Both the position numbers and the translations under genes were made by a program. From positions 91,389 to 155,388 of the forward strand of contig JALNZE010000005.1 in assembly GCA_023229465.1 (NCBI GenBank): a stretch of 64,000 bases of DNA. The letters are read 5' to 3'. This stretch comes from Chitinophagaceae bacterium (GTDB lineage Bacteria; Bacteroidota; Bacteroidia; Chitinophagales; Chitinophagaceae). Numbering within the stretch: the stretch's first letter is position 1; each line of letters starts with the position of its first letter. Below the pieces are notes generated by a model, which was not told where the DNA came from, ran no database searches, and was given only the letters and a program-made list of their open reading frames with translations. Positions 53,976 to 62,332 of the stretch are shown piece by piece.

Positions 53976-56900
53976 TTATAGCCCCGTTAAAGTAAATTGG
54001 GCGGTGAAAAAGAATGTTCTTATCCCAGTCGCTGTAGCGTAGCCATTAATTCCAATTTTTGTCGAAGAGTATGGTTTCAGAATTACATTAGCGGCAGTGC
54101 TGGTTCCTGTATTTGCCGCACCACCCCCCGTTGTTGTACTTGAAATAGTCCAGCCTGATGGTAGACCAATAGCATAAAAAAAATCTCCTGCGCCATCTGG
54201 ATTGATTTTAAAGGAACCGGAAATGGTAACAACACTGCCGTTTCGACTATAAGTTAATGTACCGTTAGACCCGTATGTGCAATTCGTTGAATCGGTTCCG
54301 GTTGCAGGAGTGTATTCGCCACTGTATAAAGAAGCGGAAGTGGTTGTTAGATACCCGGCATTGTTTGTAAACTGTGAAATATTAGCAGACGCCATCATAC
54401 CAGTTGTAACTACTCCTGCCGATATTGTTGTTGCATTACCTACACTTATTACATTACCCGTAAGATTCGCATTTGTTATTACGTTTCCGGATGTTAATGC
54501 TGCTGCTGTTCCTGTTAGTCCTGTACCTGAGCCTGAAAATGCTGCTGCTGTTACACCGAATGAGAATATAGCGTAACCATCTCCGCGCACTTGAAAATAT
54601 GCCTGTGTATTTAATTGATTAACGACCGAAAAGGAATAGTCAGAAGAATTTGTTCCAGCATGAACAGTAAGACCGTAGGACTGTCCACTTACAGAAGAAC
54701 CTGTAACAATAGCGGAGTAATAATTCGGAATTCCAGCATTTGCATTCAAAATTCCTTGTAACGTTACTGATTGATCTGTAGCTATATTCAGTGCGATAAT
54801 ATTATTAGTTCTGAACTCTAATCCATAACCAGTATTAGCCGTAAGTACTATCTGATTTACAGCACCGCCTATATAATTCGTATTACCTATCCAACCTTTA
54901 TTTATTCCGTTTTCCTGAAAATAAATAATAGAACCATTGCCAGCTATTCCGTTCATATTCAAGATTCCATTTCTGGACGAAGTACCTATCCCAACATCGT
55001 TTCCCAATAAAATTGTTCCATTATTTGTATAAGAGTAAATTATATCGGATGCTATCCAGGCGCTTGATTGCATTGTACTAAAACTCGCTGCTCCGGCTGA
55101 GATACTACCTACAAATGTTGCGGAAGGTGTTGCTCCTAAGCCGAATGTCAAAGAAGCGACTCCATCCGAATAAATAACAGGGTAATAATCAAATGTAGAA
55201 GAGTACCCACCTATTCTGATTTCTCCTGTGTTATTATACAATTCTATGCCTCCCTGTGTTACTCCACTTGCTTGCAATGTATATCCATGCCATGCTGTGC
55301 CTAATGTTGAATTAACTATGATACCTTTTGTGGATGCAGAAGTAACAGTTATATTATCACTAAACGCCCCCGTCGTAAAACTCGCTGCTCCAGCTGTTAT
55401 GGAGCCTGCCGATGAAACTGAAAATTTAGTAGTTAGTGCATATGCAGTATTAGTAATTACAGAACCATTATAAGTAAGCCAGCTCAAGTTTCCACCAGAA
55501 AAACTTAATTGCCCGATACCTTCACCCGTAGTGTACTTAGCAATCGGAGTAGATGTAGCGTTATATTGAAAATTAGAAGTAATATATGCATCATAGTTAT
55601 CCCTATACATAATGCCAAACCCACCAGCAGTAATATTACCATATGAGCCAATATAGGATGTTATTGGGTTATAGCCGAAAAATGACATAGCGCCAGTCAT
55701 AGCAATATTAGTTCCGTTTATAGTTTGTGTTGTTGTCGCCCCCCTCGCGGTAACAGTAGCCAATGTTTCCCCTGTACTGATTCCGGTACCACCATTTGCC
55801 ACCGAAACTATTCCAGCAATGAATCCCGCTCCGTTAGTCAGTTGATTCGTATTAGTAGGAATAGTTATTACACCTGTTGCAGAATTATATGCACCCGATC
55901 CGGCAACAAAAGATAAGGCTGCGCGGGCCAACGCATCTGTATACTGCGTAATTGTGTTAGTAATTACACCTGTTGTGCTATTATAAGATATTCCTGTACC
56001 TGCGCTAATAGCGGCTCTCGCTAAAGCATCTGTATATTGCGTTATCGTAGAAGCGATAGCTCCGTTTGTAATACTTATACCACTCCCTGCTGAAAAAAGC
56101 GACCTTACTTTTATGTGAAAATTCGCTATTGCAGAACTGTCTATTGAAAGAGACAGCGTGGGCGTTGTGGTAGGGTTGGTAACCGTTCCGGTTATGCCGG
56201 TGCTATTTGTAAAAGAGAAATTAGTAACATACGTACCTGCCGGCTGATAGACAGGAATATTCAATATTCCTGTTGTATTATCGTATGTAGCCGCACCGCT
56301 CGTTCCTGTTGTTGTTATTGATTGTCCTGCACGTGATCTGGCAGCCGTCCAGTAGTAGTTTGACCCTTCTGAAATATGTGTTGTCAGAAGATTCACATTA
56401 CCGGTAAATCCATTCACGCTCTGAACGGGTGCGTCAGGCGACAATAATACCTGCCAGTTAGCTAACGTTGAGGCAGGTTGTCCTATGAGCCTATAGTTCT
56501 TATTTTCGTCAGTTCTAATTGCCAATGCACCTACATTAGCCCCGCTAACCGCCAACATAGCTACTTGAGAGGCAACCACAAATGTTTGTCCGGTTTGTCC
56601 AAAATCAATTCTGCTTGAAGGGATTTTGCCCAGAGCATCTAAGTCGGCGTAGCCATTAGCTATTCCCTTATTAGCGATGTTTTCAGGAGTGAATCCAAGT
56701 GCGTTTTGTTTCGCATTCCATGCTGATGCACTTGCTATGTAAGTATCCGTTATCGCAGTAGCATTCCACACACCTGAAGCGATAGTCCCAACTGAAATTA
56801 TAGAACCGCTCCCAGCCAATGGTGATTTTGTTTGTACCCTTCCCTGCACTGCCGCAAGGCTATCGTTTACATTCGTTTTTGTGTAGGCATCCGTAATTCC

Positions 56901-57587
56901 ATAGCCCCCAAGTGTAGTTGGTGTGCCCGTGATCTTCGCCCACGCAAGTGATGTTATCCATAACGGATTACCATAACTGCCAGTTGTATATACTCCATTT
57001 GCAACAGTACCAGAATTGCCCGTTATAGATATATTCCATGTACCGTTAGCCCTGGTACCGTCAAGCAATGTATAATTAGCTGTCTGAACCGCGGTATCTG
57101 TATATTTTGTATACCGGCCATCCAAGGAAACAGATAAACGCTGCCCACTCCGCCTTATCAGCGAATAAACACCGTTTACAAAGTCTGCTCCTGTTGGTAT
57201 TTGTTGATAGGCTGAATCCCAGGAAGGTGCAAGTGAAGCTGATGTAATAAACCCGCGTGGGTTACTCCAGTATGGATAGTATTTAGACGCCGAATCACTA
57301 ATTGCAAGTTTTGTTTGTATCCTTCCCTGCACCGCCACAAGGCTATCTAAAAACCTTGCAGATAATACATAAGATGGCAACATTACAAACTGCGTATTAC
57401 CACTACCGGTATTCATTAAGAAACCACCGGTTACTGTCCTAGTGCTGTTAATAATCTGCAGCTCTGCACTGGATGAATCTCGTGTTTTTATAATTACCTT
57501 CTTACCATAGATAGGGTTATCCTGGGCTGGTAGTGGTAGCGCAGATACACAACCAAATAACAGAAGTAATAAACAAAATTTCTTCAT
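53976..57587 (-). CDS. Secreted, fibre-like repeat protein (1,203 aa)
   Basis: Start at 57,587 gives MKKFCLLLLLFGCVSALPLPAQ, a full Sec signal peptide; the open frame upstream is discussed as a slip product. The mature chain begins DNPIYGKKVIIKTRDSSS and holds Gly/Ser/Thr-rich, low-complexity strand repeats such as YTDALARAAISAGTGISY, STTGVITN and YLTTTSASLYSGEY, as in phage tail fibres and surface fibres. C-terminal ~100 residues (TLTYSRNGSVVTISGSFKINP and following) may form a trimeric tip. Both a fibre role and a secreted lysogen protein fit. Confidence 0.75.
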   Translation of the reverse strand: MKKFCLLLLLFGCVSALPLPAQDNPIYGKKVIIKTRDSSSAELQIINSTRTVTGGFLMNTGSGNTQFVMLPSYVLSARFLDSLVAVQGRIQTKLAISDSASKYYPYWSNPRGFITSASLAPSWDSAYQQIPTGADFVNGVYSLIRRSGQRLSVSLDGRYTKYTDTAVQTANYTLLDGTRANGTWNISITGNSGTVANGVYTTGSYGNPLWITSLAWAKITGTPTTLGGYGITDAYTKTNVNDSLAAVQGRVQTKSPLAGSGSIISVGTIASGVWNATAITDTYIASASAWNAKQNALGFTPENIANKGIANGYADLDALGKIPSSRIDFGQTGQTFVVASQVAMLAVSGANVGALAIRTDENKNYRLIGQPASTLANWQVLLSPDAPVQSVNGFTGNVNLLTTHISEGSNYYWTAARSRAGQSITTTGTSGAATYDNTTGILNIPVYQPAGTYVTNFSFTNSTGITGTVTNPTTTPTLSLSIDSSAIANFHIKVRSLFSAGSGISITNGAIASTITQYTDALARAAISAGTGISYNSTTGVITNTITQYTDALARAALSFVAGSGAYNSATGVITIPTNTNQLTNGAGFIAGIVSVANGGTGISTGETLATVTARGATTTQTINGTNIAMTGAMSFFGYNPITSYIGSYGNITAGGFGIMYRDNYDAYITSNFQYNATSTPIAKYTTGEGIGQLSFSGGNLSWLTYNGSVITNTAYALTTKFSVSSAGSITAGAASFTTGAFSDNITVTSASTKGIIVNSTLGTAWHGYTLQASGVTQGGIELYNNTGEIRIGGYSSTFDYYPVIYSDGVASLTFGLGATPSATFVGSISAGAASFSTMQSSAWIASDIIYSYTNNGTILLGNDVGIGTSSRNGILNMNGIAGNGSIIYFQENGINKGWIGNTNYIGGAVNQIVLTANTGYGLEFRTNNIIALNIATDQSVTLQGILNANAGIPNYYSAIVTGSSVSGQSYGLTVHAGTNSSDYSFSVVNQLNTQAYFQVRGDGYAIFSFGVTAAAFSGSGTGLTGTAAALTSGNVITNANLTGNVISVGNATTISAGVVTTGMMASANISQFTNNAGYLTTTSASLYSGEYTPATGTDSTNCTYGSNGTLTYSRNGSVVTISGSFKINPDGAGDFFYAIGLPSGWTISSTTTGGGAANTGTSTAANVILKPYSSTKIGINGYATATGIRTFFFTAQFTLTGL

Positions 57588-57592
57588 CGTGC

Positions 57593-58396
57593 TTATTTTA
57601 TTTGAACAAAACCTTCGGCAACGCCGGTAAGGTCTATTGTGAATAATGTGGTGGCAGGGGGGGGTGCATCGCAAGTGATCGGCACGCTAGATAGTGTGTA
57701 TATTGATCCGTCTTTAAACCAAACTTGTATTAGTGGAAAATTGCCAAACAAGGCTTTTCTACCTGCGTTCCACCCAATTGTTACAACGTTTGTGCCCACA
57801 AATGGTATCGTCTCTGTCTGGTTAGAGGTATCACCAGTTCCGGAAGATCCTCCGGGTGCAACATCACCAGGCGCCGGTGTAGATGTTTGTCCAAGAAATG
57901 ATGGCAATATCAGTGCCTTCTGAAGGCTATCTCCAGAGAAGGAAAAAACTGTTTTACTTGTTGTTAAATAGCCCTTTCCCCCATCATAATTATGATCAAA
58001 TTCAAGAGGGCTTTCAACACTACCTATGTATAAAAAAAAGCCACCGGATCTTTGCTTGCCAACAACAATAAATCTGTGGTGGGCCATATTTTCAAGTACA
58101 ATTCTGTTACCGCGTCCATCACCAGGCTGGTAACCATCTACTTTTTGTTTGTAATAAATACCGGCTTTAACTTTCTCCTGATTTTCAATAAACCCCAGTG
58201 AATTATCCGGTACACGCACAGGGCCATACCATGTCTTGCCTGCCTTTAAGGTTGGTTCGGTAACCAGCTCCTGGTTAACGCCAAGGAGTGGCTCAGTTTC
58301 AATATCCTCGGCAAGAGCATAATACCACTCGTACATACCTCCATCATAAGTAAGGCCTTTTGTAAGCGTTGTAACACCTTGGTAACCGGTTTGCAT
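57593..58396 (-). CDS. Tail or baseplate protein before fibre (267 aa)
   Basis: No signal peptide: MQTGYQGVTTLTKGLTYDGGM. Beta-rich, with GYQPGDGRGNRIVLENMAHHRFIVVG and a low-complexity Pro/Gly/Ser/Thr linker (~170-195). Near the C-terminus, a run of eight C (plus strand 57,657-57,664) encodes APPPA; a -1 slip there enters the frame of the fibre gene. The stop lies 5 nt before the fibre ATG. Motif copy 5 is 32 nt upstream of the start. Confidence 0.65.
   Translation of the reverse strand: MQTGYQGVTTLTKGLTYDGGMYEWYYALAEDIETEPLLGVNQELVTEPTLKAGKTWYGPVRVPDNSLGFIENQEKVKAGIYYKQKVDGYQPGDGRGNRIVLENMAHHRFIVVGKQRSGGFFLYIGSVESPLEFDHNYDGGKGYLTTSKTVFSFSGDSLQKALILPSFLGQTSTPAPGDVAPGGSSGTGDTSNQTETIPFVGTNVVTIGWNAGRKALFGNFPLIQVWFKDGSIYTLSSVPITCDAPPPATTLFTIDLTGVAEGFVQIK
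57657..57664 (-). other. C8 homopolymer inside coding sequence
   Basis: Eight C (coding strand) within APPPA near the end of the 267-aa gene. Candidate slippery site; the -1 frame is open from there to the end of the 1,203-aa fibre gene. Confidence 0.5.
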
Positions 58397-58428
58397 ACGG
58401 CTAAATTGATAAGTTAGCCGTAAATATA

Positions 58429-58438
58429 AAAGGACAGT
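58429..58438 (-). promoter_or_regulatory. ACTGTCCTTT intergenic motif, copy 5
   Basis: Preceded by AAAAAGC as in copy 2. Lies 5 nt after the stop of the 175-aa gene and 32 nt before the next ATG. Confidence 0.5.
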
Positions 58439-58443
58439 GCTTT

Positions 58444-58971
58444 TTAGAAGAATCTGGCCTGAATAGCCTTTTCTATGTCAGGGGACAAAATACGCTTATA
58501 TTTTTCTTTATTTTTTTGGCGATACCGGTATTCCATCTTTTTGATACTGTCGAAAGTGATGTCAACATCAATTTCAAAATTATACCTGGTGCAAAAATCA
58601 AGAAGGGAGTCTTTTCGCTTAATATCAAACATATCAAGCAGTGTGCAGTAGTTTACCAGCTCATCTTCAAACTTATTTTCAACCAACTTATTAATGTACA
58701 CCGCCTTCTTAGGGTCAATATCGGTGCCGTATCTATAATGTTTAAGCCACTTGGCAGGCATCTTTATATCAATAAAGTTATCGTATTTGTCAAAAGCCTT
58801 GTGCACTACAGCCGTATTTCTGTCAGGATATACGTTTTTAGCTAATACAAGGGCCAAAACCTGCCCGAAGTAACTATTAATACTAAAAATAAGTGGGTGG
58901 CCGTATTGGGCCTCCAGATATTTTTTAAGATATGCTTTAGTAGGAAGGGTAACAGTAAAGTAAGACTCCAT
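58444..58971 (-). CDS. Unknown phage protein (175 aa)
   Basis: No family known. Two predicted segments: FTVTLPTKAYLKKYLEAQYG, and a helical C-terminal half ending in EYRYRQKNKEKYKRILSPDI. First leftward gene after the control region, so likely among the first of its transcript. Resembles conserved proteins of Bacteroidota mobile elements in style only. Confidence 0.65.
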   Translation of the reverse strand: MESYFTVTLPTKAYLKKYLEAQYGHPLIFSINSYFGQVLALVLAKNVYPDRNTAVVHKAFDKYDNFIDIKMPAKWLKHYRYGTDIDPKKAVYINKLVENKFEDELVNYCTLLDMFDIKRKDSLLDFCTRYNFEIDVDITFDSIKKMEYRYRQKNKEKYKRILSPDIEKAIQARFF

Positions 58972-59066
58972 CTTGGAAAGACAATTTCGGAATAAATTTT
59001 ATCAATAACGCTAATAACGATAAAAAAAATATAGAAAACCACTTAGCAGGTATCATTTTCCATCGT

Positions 59067-59196
59067 CCTACAGACCTACAAACCTACAATAACCTCCACC
59101 GACCTAAATCATCCTACATTTTTTAGTTATACTTACATAAAATATACATTGATTATCAATTAATTATATTTATAGGTGTATGTAGGTTTATGTAGG
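59067..59196. repeat. CCTACA iterons
   Basis: CCTACA at 59,067, 59,075, 59,083 (exact 8-bp period) and 59,113; the complement TGTAGG at 59,181 and 59,191. Further copies at 59,287, 59,309 and 59,348 belong to or border the hairpin at 59,294-59,368. Confidence 0.7.
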
Positions 59197-59293
59197 ACGG
59201 GTTTTTCGGTAAGTGTTGAGTAATTGTGTTTTTATTAAAAAATATCTTTTTTTACCCAAAAAGTGGTTTTAAAAGCAAAAAATGATTGTAGGA

Positions 59294-59368
59294 TTAAACT
59301 ATGCATAACCTACAAAAAAGCCCCGCAGGTGCGGGGCATGGTTATTTTGTAGGTTCTGCATAGTTTAA
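59294..59368. repeat. 24-bp inverted repeat around a terminator
   Basis: Arms at 59,294-59,317 and 59,345-59,368 match at 23 of 24 positions and each contains one CCTACA iteron. Between them lies the terminator hairpin. Confidence 0.75.
59320..59337. terminator. GC-rich hairpin in control region
   Basis: GCCCCGC AGGT GCGGGGC, 7-bp stem and tetraloop, preceded by A6 on the plus strand (T run in minus sense). It lies after the stop of the PAPS-reductase-like gene and can end its transcript. Confidence 0.75.
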
Positions 59369-59389
59369 AACTTGTTTTTCTTCCATTAC

Positions 59390-60322
59390 TTATAGTTGTT
59401 TTAATGAAAAATCGTTTTTGAAGGTGAATCCTGAATATTCTTCCATCTGGATCATCTCTTCCAGTAAGCCATCATCATCATGCTTTGCCGCTGTTTTCAG
59501 ATCATTTAGTGATCCCATAATGCAATACCTGCAGCTTACCCGATCATTACCGTATGCATATGCTGGATGGAATGGCCACCACGCCGGCACGATACCGGTG
59601 TGGTTGTATTCAGTTCTGGCAGCTTGCAGAAGTAACGGTGTCATACCGTGCGTTATCCAAACATCTTCCAGTGTGTAGTTAAACACAGGGTACCAGGTTA
59701 GAATCAGTTTCTTTCCGGGCCTGTAGGCGTTTATAGCCTGGTCAGGTGTCATACCTGCGTAAAAGGTTGATGAATTGCTACGGATCGAAATAGCGGGCTT
59801 CTGTGATCGTTTTGGGCTTTCATCGGCGCGGATGCCTTCGCAGCTGATTATAAAATCATTTCCAGTAGCGATAAAAAATACATTGATGGGACCGCGTTTC
59901 AAATCGCTGGTACAGTAGCGGATATTTGCACTACTCCAAAATGGAATTCCTTGCCCTTCTACCTTTAACATTCTTCGTTGCCAGTATTCAAGTAACCCAG
60001 CGCCGTCTTTTCTACGGCACACATATAACGGCACATTACAGGCTTCGGAATTTTTCTGGCATTGTGGCATCGATTCTTTCCATTCGACCTTACCCAAATC
60101 GGCATGAATAAGGCCCGTTAACGGCATAGCGATGTCGTGTAATGATTTTACCATTGCCTGACCGTCTTTTCCGCCGGAAACGCTTCCATACAACTTTGCG
60201 CCTTTATCTATTGCATTGTATATTAATTTGATTGTTTTCTCATCAAAGAGCTGCGGACAGTTGCGGAATTGATGCTCATTTTGCGATTTAGAATGGTGAG
60301 TGTCTATGGCCGTTGATTTCAT
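59390..60322 (-). CDS. PAPS reductase/DndC-like phage protein
   Basis: 310 residues from ATG 60,322; an upstream in-frame ATG (60,346) would add a hydrophobic MILMLIWF tail that does not suit the fold. PP-loop SGGKDG lies at residues ~45-50, followed by ECSAC-free DLGKVEW, GIRADESPKRSQ and a C-terminal cysteine pair SCRYCIMGS. The family includes PAPS reductases, DndC and phage nucleoside-modification enzymes. Beside a DNA methyltransferase and ASCH-like gene, a base or backbone modification role is more likely than sulphate assimilation. Confidence 0.75.
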   Translation of the reverse strand: MKSTAIDTHHSKSQNEHQFRNCPQLFDEKTIKLIYNAIDKGAKLYGSVSGGKDGQAMVKSLHDIAMPLTGLIHADLGKVEWKESMPQCQKNSEACNVPLYVCRRKDGAGLLEYWQRRMLKVEGQGIPFWSSANIRYCTSDLKRGPINVFFIATGNDFIISCEGIRADESPKRSQKPAISIRSNSSTFYAGMTPDQAINAYRPGKKLILTWYPVFNYTLEDVWITHGMTPLLLQAARTEYNHTGIVPAWWPFHPAYAYGNDRVSCRYCIMGSLNDLKTAAKHDDDGLLEEMIQMEEYSGFTFKNDFSLKQL

Positions 60323-60367
60323 AAACCAGATTAACATTAATATCATTAAGCATTCGCGTTACCAATT

Positions 60368-60859
60368 TTAAATTATTGTATGCTTGGTACTCGTCGGTTC
60401 CCAAAAAATAATATCTCCAACAAAAGGAAGTTCATGAGTCCTCCTCCACCAGGTAAGCATTAAATGAAAACATCCTAAAGGCTGCTCCGGAGAGGATCCC
60501 TCAATCCGGAATCCATCATTATAAGCAAGTATATCTCGTTCTATACTGGATAATACATTGTATTGTGGAAGGTGATCGGGGGTTAATACTATATTCTCTA
60601 TCGCATATTGCATTTCAGCCCGAGTTAACAAACGATTAAACAGTACGATGCCGTATGAATTATCAATAGCAATGGATCTGGCGTCTGTACATACTTCTTC
60701 GCGTAGCTTCCTGCAGTATTTTGTTCTAAGGCCGAAATATAGGTATAATGTATCGCCTTTCTTGGCATATCCCTTCTCCCGCCTGGTACGGATAGTTTGG
60801 CGTTTAGTTCCGTTTAATACCAATGGAACGAATCGTTCTTGAAATGAATAAGCTGGCAT
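60368..60859 (-). CDS. ASCH-like phage protein (163 aa)
   Basis: N-terminal half has ASCH features: FVPLVLNGTKRQTIRTRREK and KKGDTLYLYFGLRTKYCRKL, with the GxKxxT(x)R-like signature. ASCH folds bind RNA or modified nucleotides. C-terminal half (~100-160) includes GCFHLMLTWW and GDIIFWEP. The gene lies between the retroelement and the PAPS-reductase-like gene, with gaps of 9 and 45 nt, suggesting one operon. Confidence 0.65.
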   Translation of the reverse strand: MPAYSFQERFVPLVLNGTKRQTIRTRREKGYAKKGDTLYLYFGLRTKYCRKLREEVCTDARSIAIDNSYGIVLFNRLLTRAEMQYAIENIVLTPDHLPQYNVLSSIERDILAYNDGFRIEGSSPEQPLGCFHLMLTWWRRTHELPFVGDIIFWEPTSTKHTII

Positions 60860-60868
60860 AATTATATT

Positions 60869-61162
60869 TTAAGTGAATTTAAAAGTATCGTCTTCCTGTT
60901 TTTTAATGATGGTGCTGAATGGCAGTTGCGATTTGTCTACTTTTTCCATTGTACTAATAAGTCTTTTGGCACTTGTAAAAATTACCCGCTTTTCATTGTT
61001 ATACTCAACCTGCATCTGAAGACATTTTCCATCAAATTTTGAATCAACAATATCAAAGTCAATGACGGTAATTTGCTTTTCCAAAATCCGGTCAACTTTT
61101 ATTTTATCTCCTACCAAGCCTTTCTTTTCATCCTTAATTCCTAACTCATTAAACTGTTTCAT
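60869..61162 (-). CDS. 97-aa protein overlapping the reverse transcriptase
   Basis: Starts MKQFNELGIKDEKKGLVGD, then five or so strands (KQITVIDFDIVDSKF, CLQMQVEYNNEKRVIFT, PFSTIIKKQEDDTFKFT), the shape of a small OB-like or single-strand-binding fold. Overlaps the RT stop by 14 nt, so translation is coupled. DGRs usually encode Avd near the RT, and none is seen; this gene is the candidate accessory factor. Function is unproven. Confidence 0.65.
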   Translation of the reverse strand: MKQFNELGIKDEKKGLVGDKIKVDRILEKQITVIDFDIVDSKFDGKCLQMQVEYNNEKRVIFTSAKRLISTMEKVDKSQLPFSTIIKKQEDDTFKFT

Positions 61163-62108
61163 TCAATAATTTTTTAAGTAGGTGTTTGCTATTACAATGT
61201 TTTGCCCATCCTCGGTAGGATGCTATACAATGGGAGGATTTTTTGCGGAATACCGCGCGTGCAAAATTTTTCTTGATACTTGGACGTAGCAACGTATGAC
61301 GTGGAAAGTGTTTGTACCCGCCAACATCAACGCCACACCATACAGGAGATACCCGGTGATTCCTTTTTACGGTTAGCTTCAAATTGGTCTTTAAATACTC
61401 TTTAATCGCTGCCAGCAACTCATGCAGAAACGGCTTGCTATCCGAGAAAATAACGATGTCATCCGCATACCGGAAATAATGAATAACACCCATCTGCTCT
61501 TTAATCCAATGATCAAAGGGTGTGAAGTAAAAGTTGGCAAAATACTGGCTCAGATAGTTGCCAATCGGTACGCCATCGGCACTGTCGATAATCTCATCCA
61601 GCAGCCACAATAGATCGCGGTCTTTGAACTTCCGGCGCAGCATCCCTTTCAGGATGTCGTGGTCGATATTGCCATAGAACTTCTGTATATCCAGTTTTAG
61701 ACAGTAAGTAGTACCGGCCATATCAGTATCCAACGACCTACGGATCGCATTTTTAAGCCCAAGAATACCTTTGCCTTTTATGCAGCTATAAGTGTCTGCG
61801 GTGAATAAAGACGTAAAAATCGGCTCCAGGAGGTTCATTACGGCATGGTGTACGATCCGGTCAGGATAATAAGGCAACTTGTAGATAGTTCGCTCTTTTG
61901 GCTCGTAAATAGTAGCTGTTTTGTAGCTGGAGGTCTTATAGGTCTTTTCCTTTAAAAGCACGAAAAGGCACTCCAGGTGGGCTTCGCTATGCTTGTCATG
62001 GTTTGATACACCGTACTGGCCGCGCTTACCCCTTCGCGCCCGCTGATCGGCGAGGCGCAGGTTATCCTTGCTGCATATTTCCTGATATAGATTGCTGTAC
62101 CGTTTCAT
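61149..62108 (-). CDS. Diversity-generating retroelement reverse transcriptase (319 aa)
   Basis: Contains the RT motifs in order: KLDIQKFYGNIDHDILKGML (D140), the DGR-type PIGNYLSQYFANFYF (IGNYLSQ at 182-188; group II intron RTs have QGxxxSP) and the catalytic YADD (214-217) in FRYADDIVIFS. No intron-maturase or endonuclease domain is present. It copies the template RNA with errors at adenine and drives cDNA into the variable genes. Its ATG overlaps the TGA of the template-bearing frame (ATGA). Length is a little shorter than many DGR RTs. Confidence 0.93.
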   Translation of the reverse strand: MKRYSNLYQEICSKDNLRLADQRARRGKRGQYGVSNHDKHSEAHLECLFVLLKEKTYKTSSYKTATIYEPKERTIYKLPYYPDRIVHHAVMNLLEPIFTSLFTADTYSCIKGKGILGLKNAIRRSLDTDMAGTTYCLKLDIQKFYGNIDHDILKGMLRRKFKDRDLLWLLDEIIDSADGVPIGNYLSQYFANFYFTPFDHWIKEQMGVIHYFRYADDIVIFSDSKPFLHELLAAIKEYLKTNLKLTVKRNHRVSPVWCGVDVGGYKHFPRHTLLRPSIKKNFARAVFRKKSSHCIASYRGWAKHCNSKHLLKKLLNETV

Positions 62109-62332
62109 GCCTTTGCTTTGTGGGTCTCCTTCTCAACCGTTGCCGGGATACCAAAGCCCCTGTAAGTTTTGTTACCGTGATCTTTTGCCAAGAGGCAAGG
62201 TCTACGCTGTATTAAAATCATCCTGCATAGGTGGGAACTGGCATTCGTGTTCGTGTTCGTCCAATTCGTGTTCGTGTTCGAGAAGCTGAAGCCTGCACCT
62301 GACAGCGTACAACCTTTAAGTTTTACCAGCAA
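62105..62332 (-). other. Open frame containing the DGR template repeat
   Basis: 75 codons, MLVKLKGCTLSGAGFSFS... ending ...ETHKAKA. It overlaps the preceding variable gene by 10 nt and its TGA overlaps the RT ATG. The middle is the template repeat. It may be a coding sequence, or simply an RNA that is open by chance; protein-like features are weak after residue 40. Confidence 0.4.
62229..62296 (-). repeat. DGR template repeat (TR)
   Basis: About 68 nt, between the second variable gene and the RT. It holds six AAC/AAT codons alternating with ACG: three AAY-ACG-type units, then TGG, then three more. It differs from VR-A and VR-B nearly only where the TR has A. Its 3' end CCAGTTCCCACCT replaces CCGGTTCCCGCCT of both VRs, which is the expected IMH*/IMH difference. 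Confidence 0.93.

Larger units (their letters stand above)
58972..59389. promoter_or_regulatory. 418-bp control region
   Basis: Gene-free, AT-rich. Holds eight or so CCTACA copies in both orientations, a 24-bp imperfect inverted repeat and a GC-rich hairpin. It separates the retroelement/modification genes from the structural genes, so it is the natural place for a promoter, operators or an origin. Confidence 0.65.

Noticed and set aside
57588..57674. Upstream extension of the fibre gene
   Set aside because: It would put a Cys/His/Arg-rich stretch before an intact signal peptide; I use the inner ATG and report the open frame as a slip possibility.
59067..59196. CRISPR array for the CCTACA repeats
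   Set aside because: Repeat units are 6 bp with 2-bp gaps, no spacers of 30 bp and no cas genes.
61149..62108. Retron or group II intron for the RT
   Set aside because: No maturase domain, IGNYLSQ rather than QGxxxSP, and clear TR/VR pairs; a DGR explains all.
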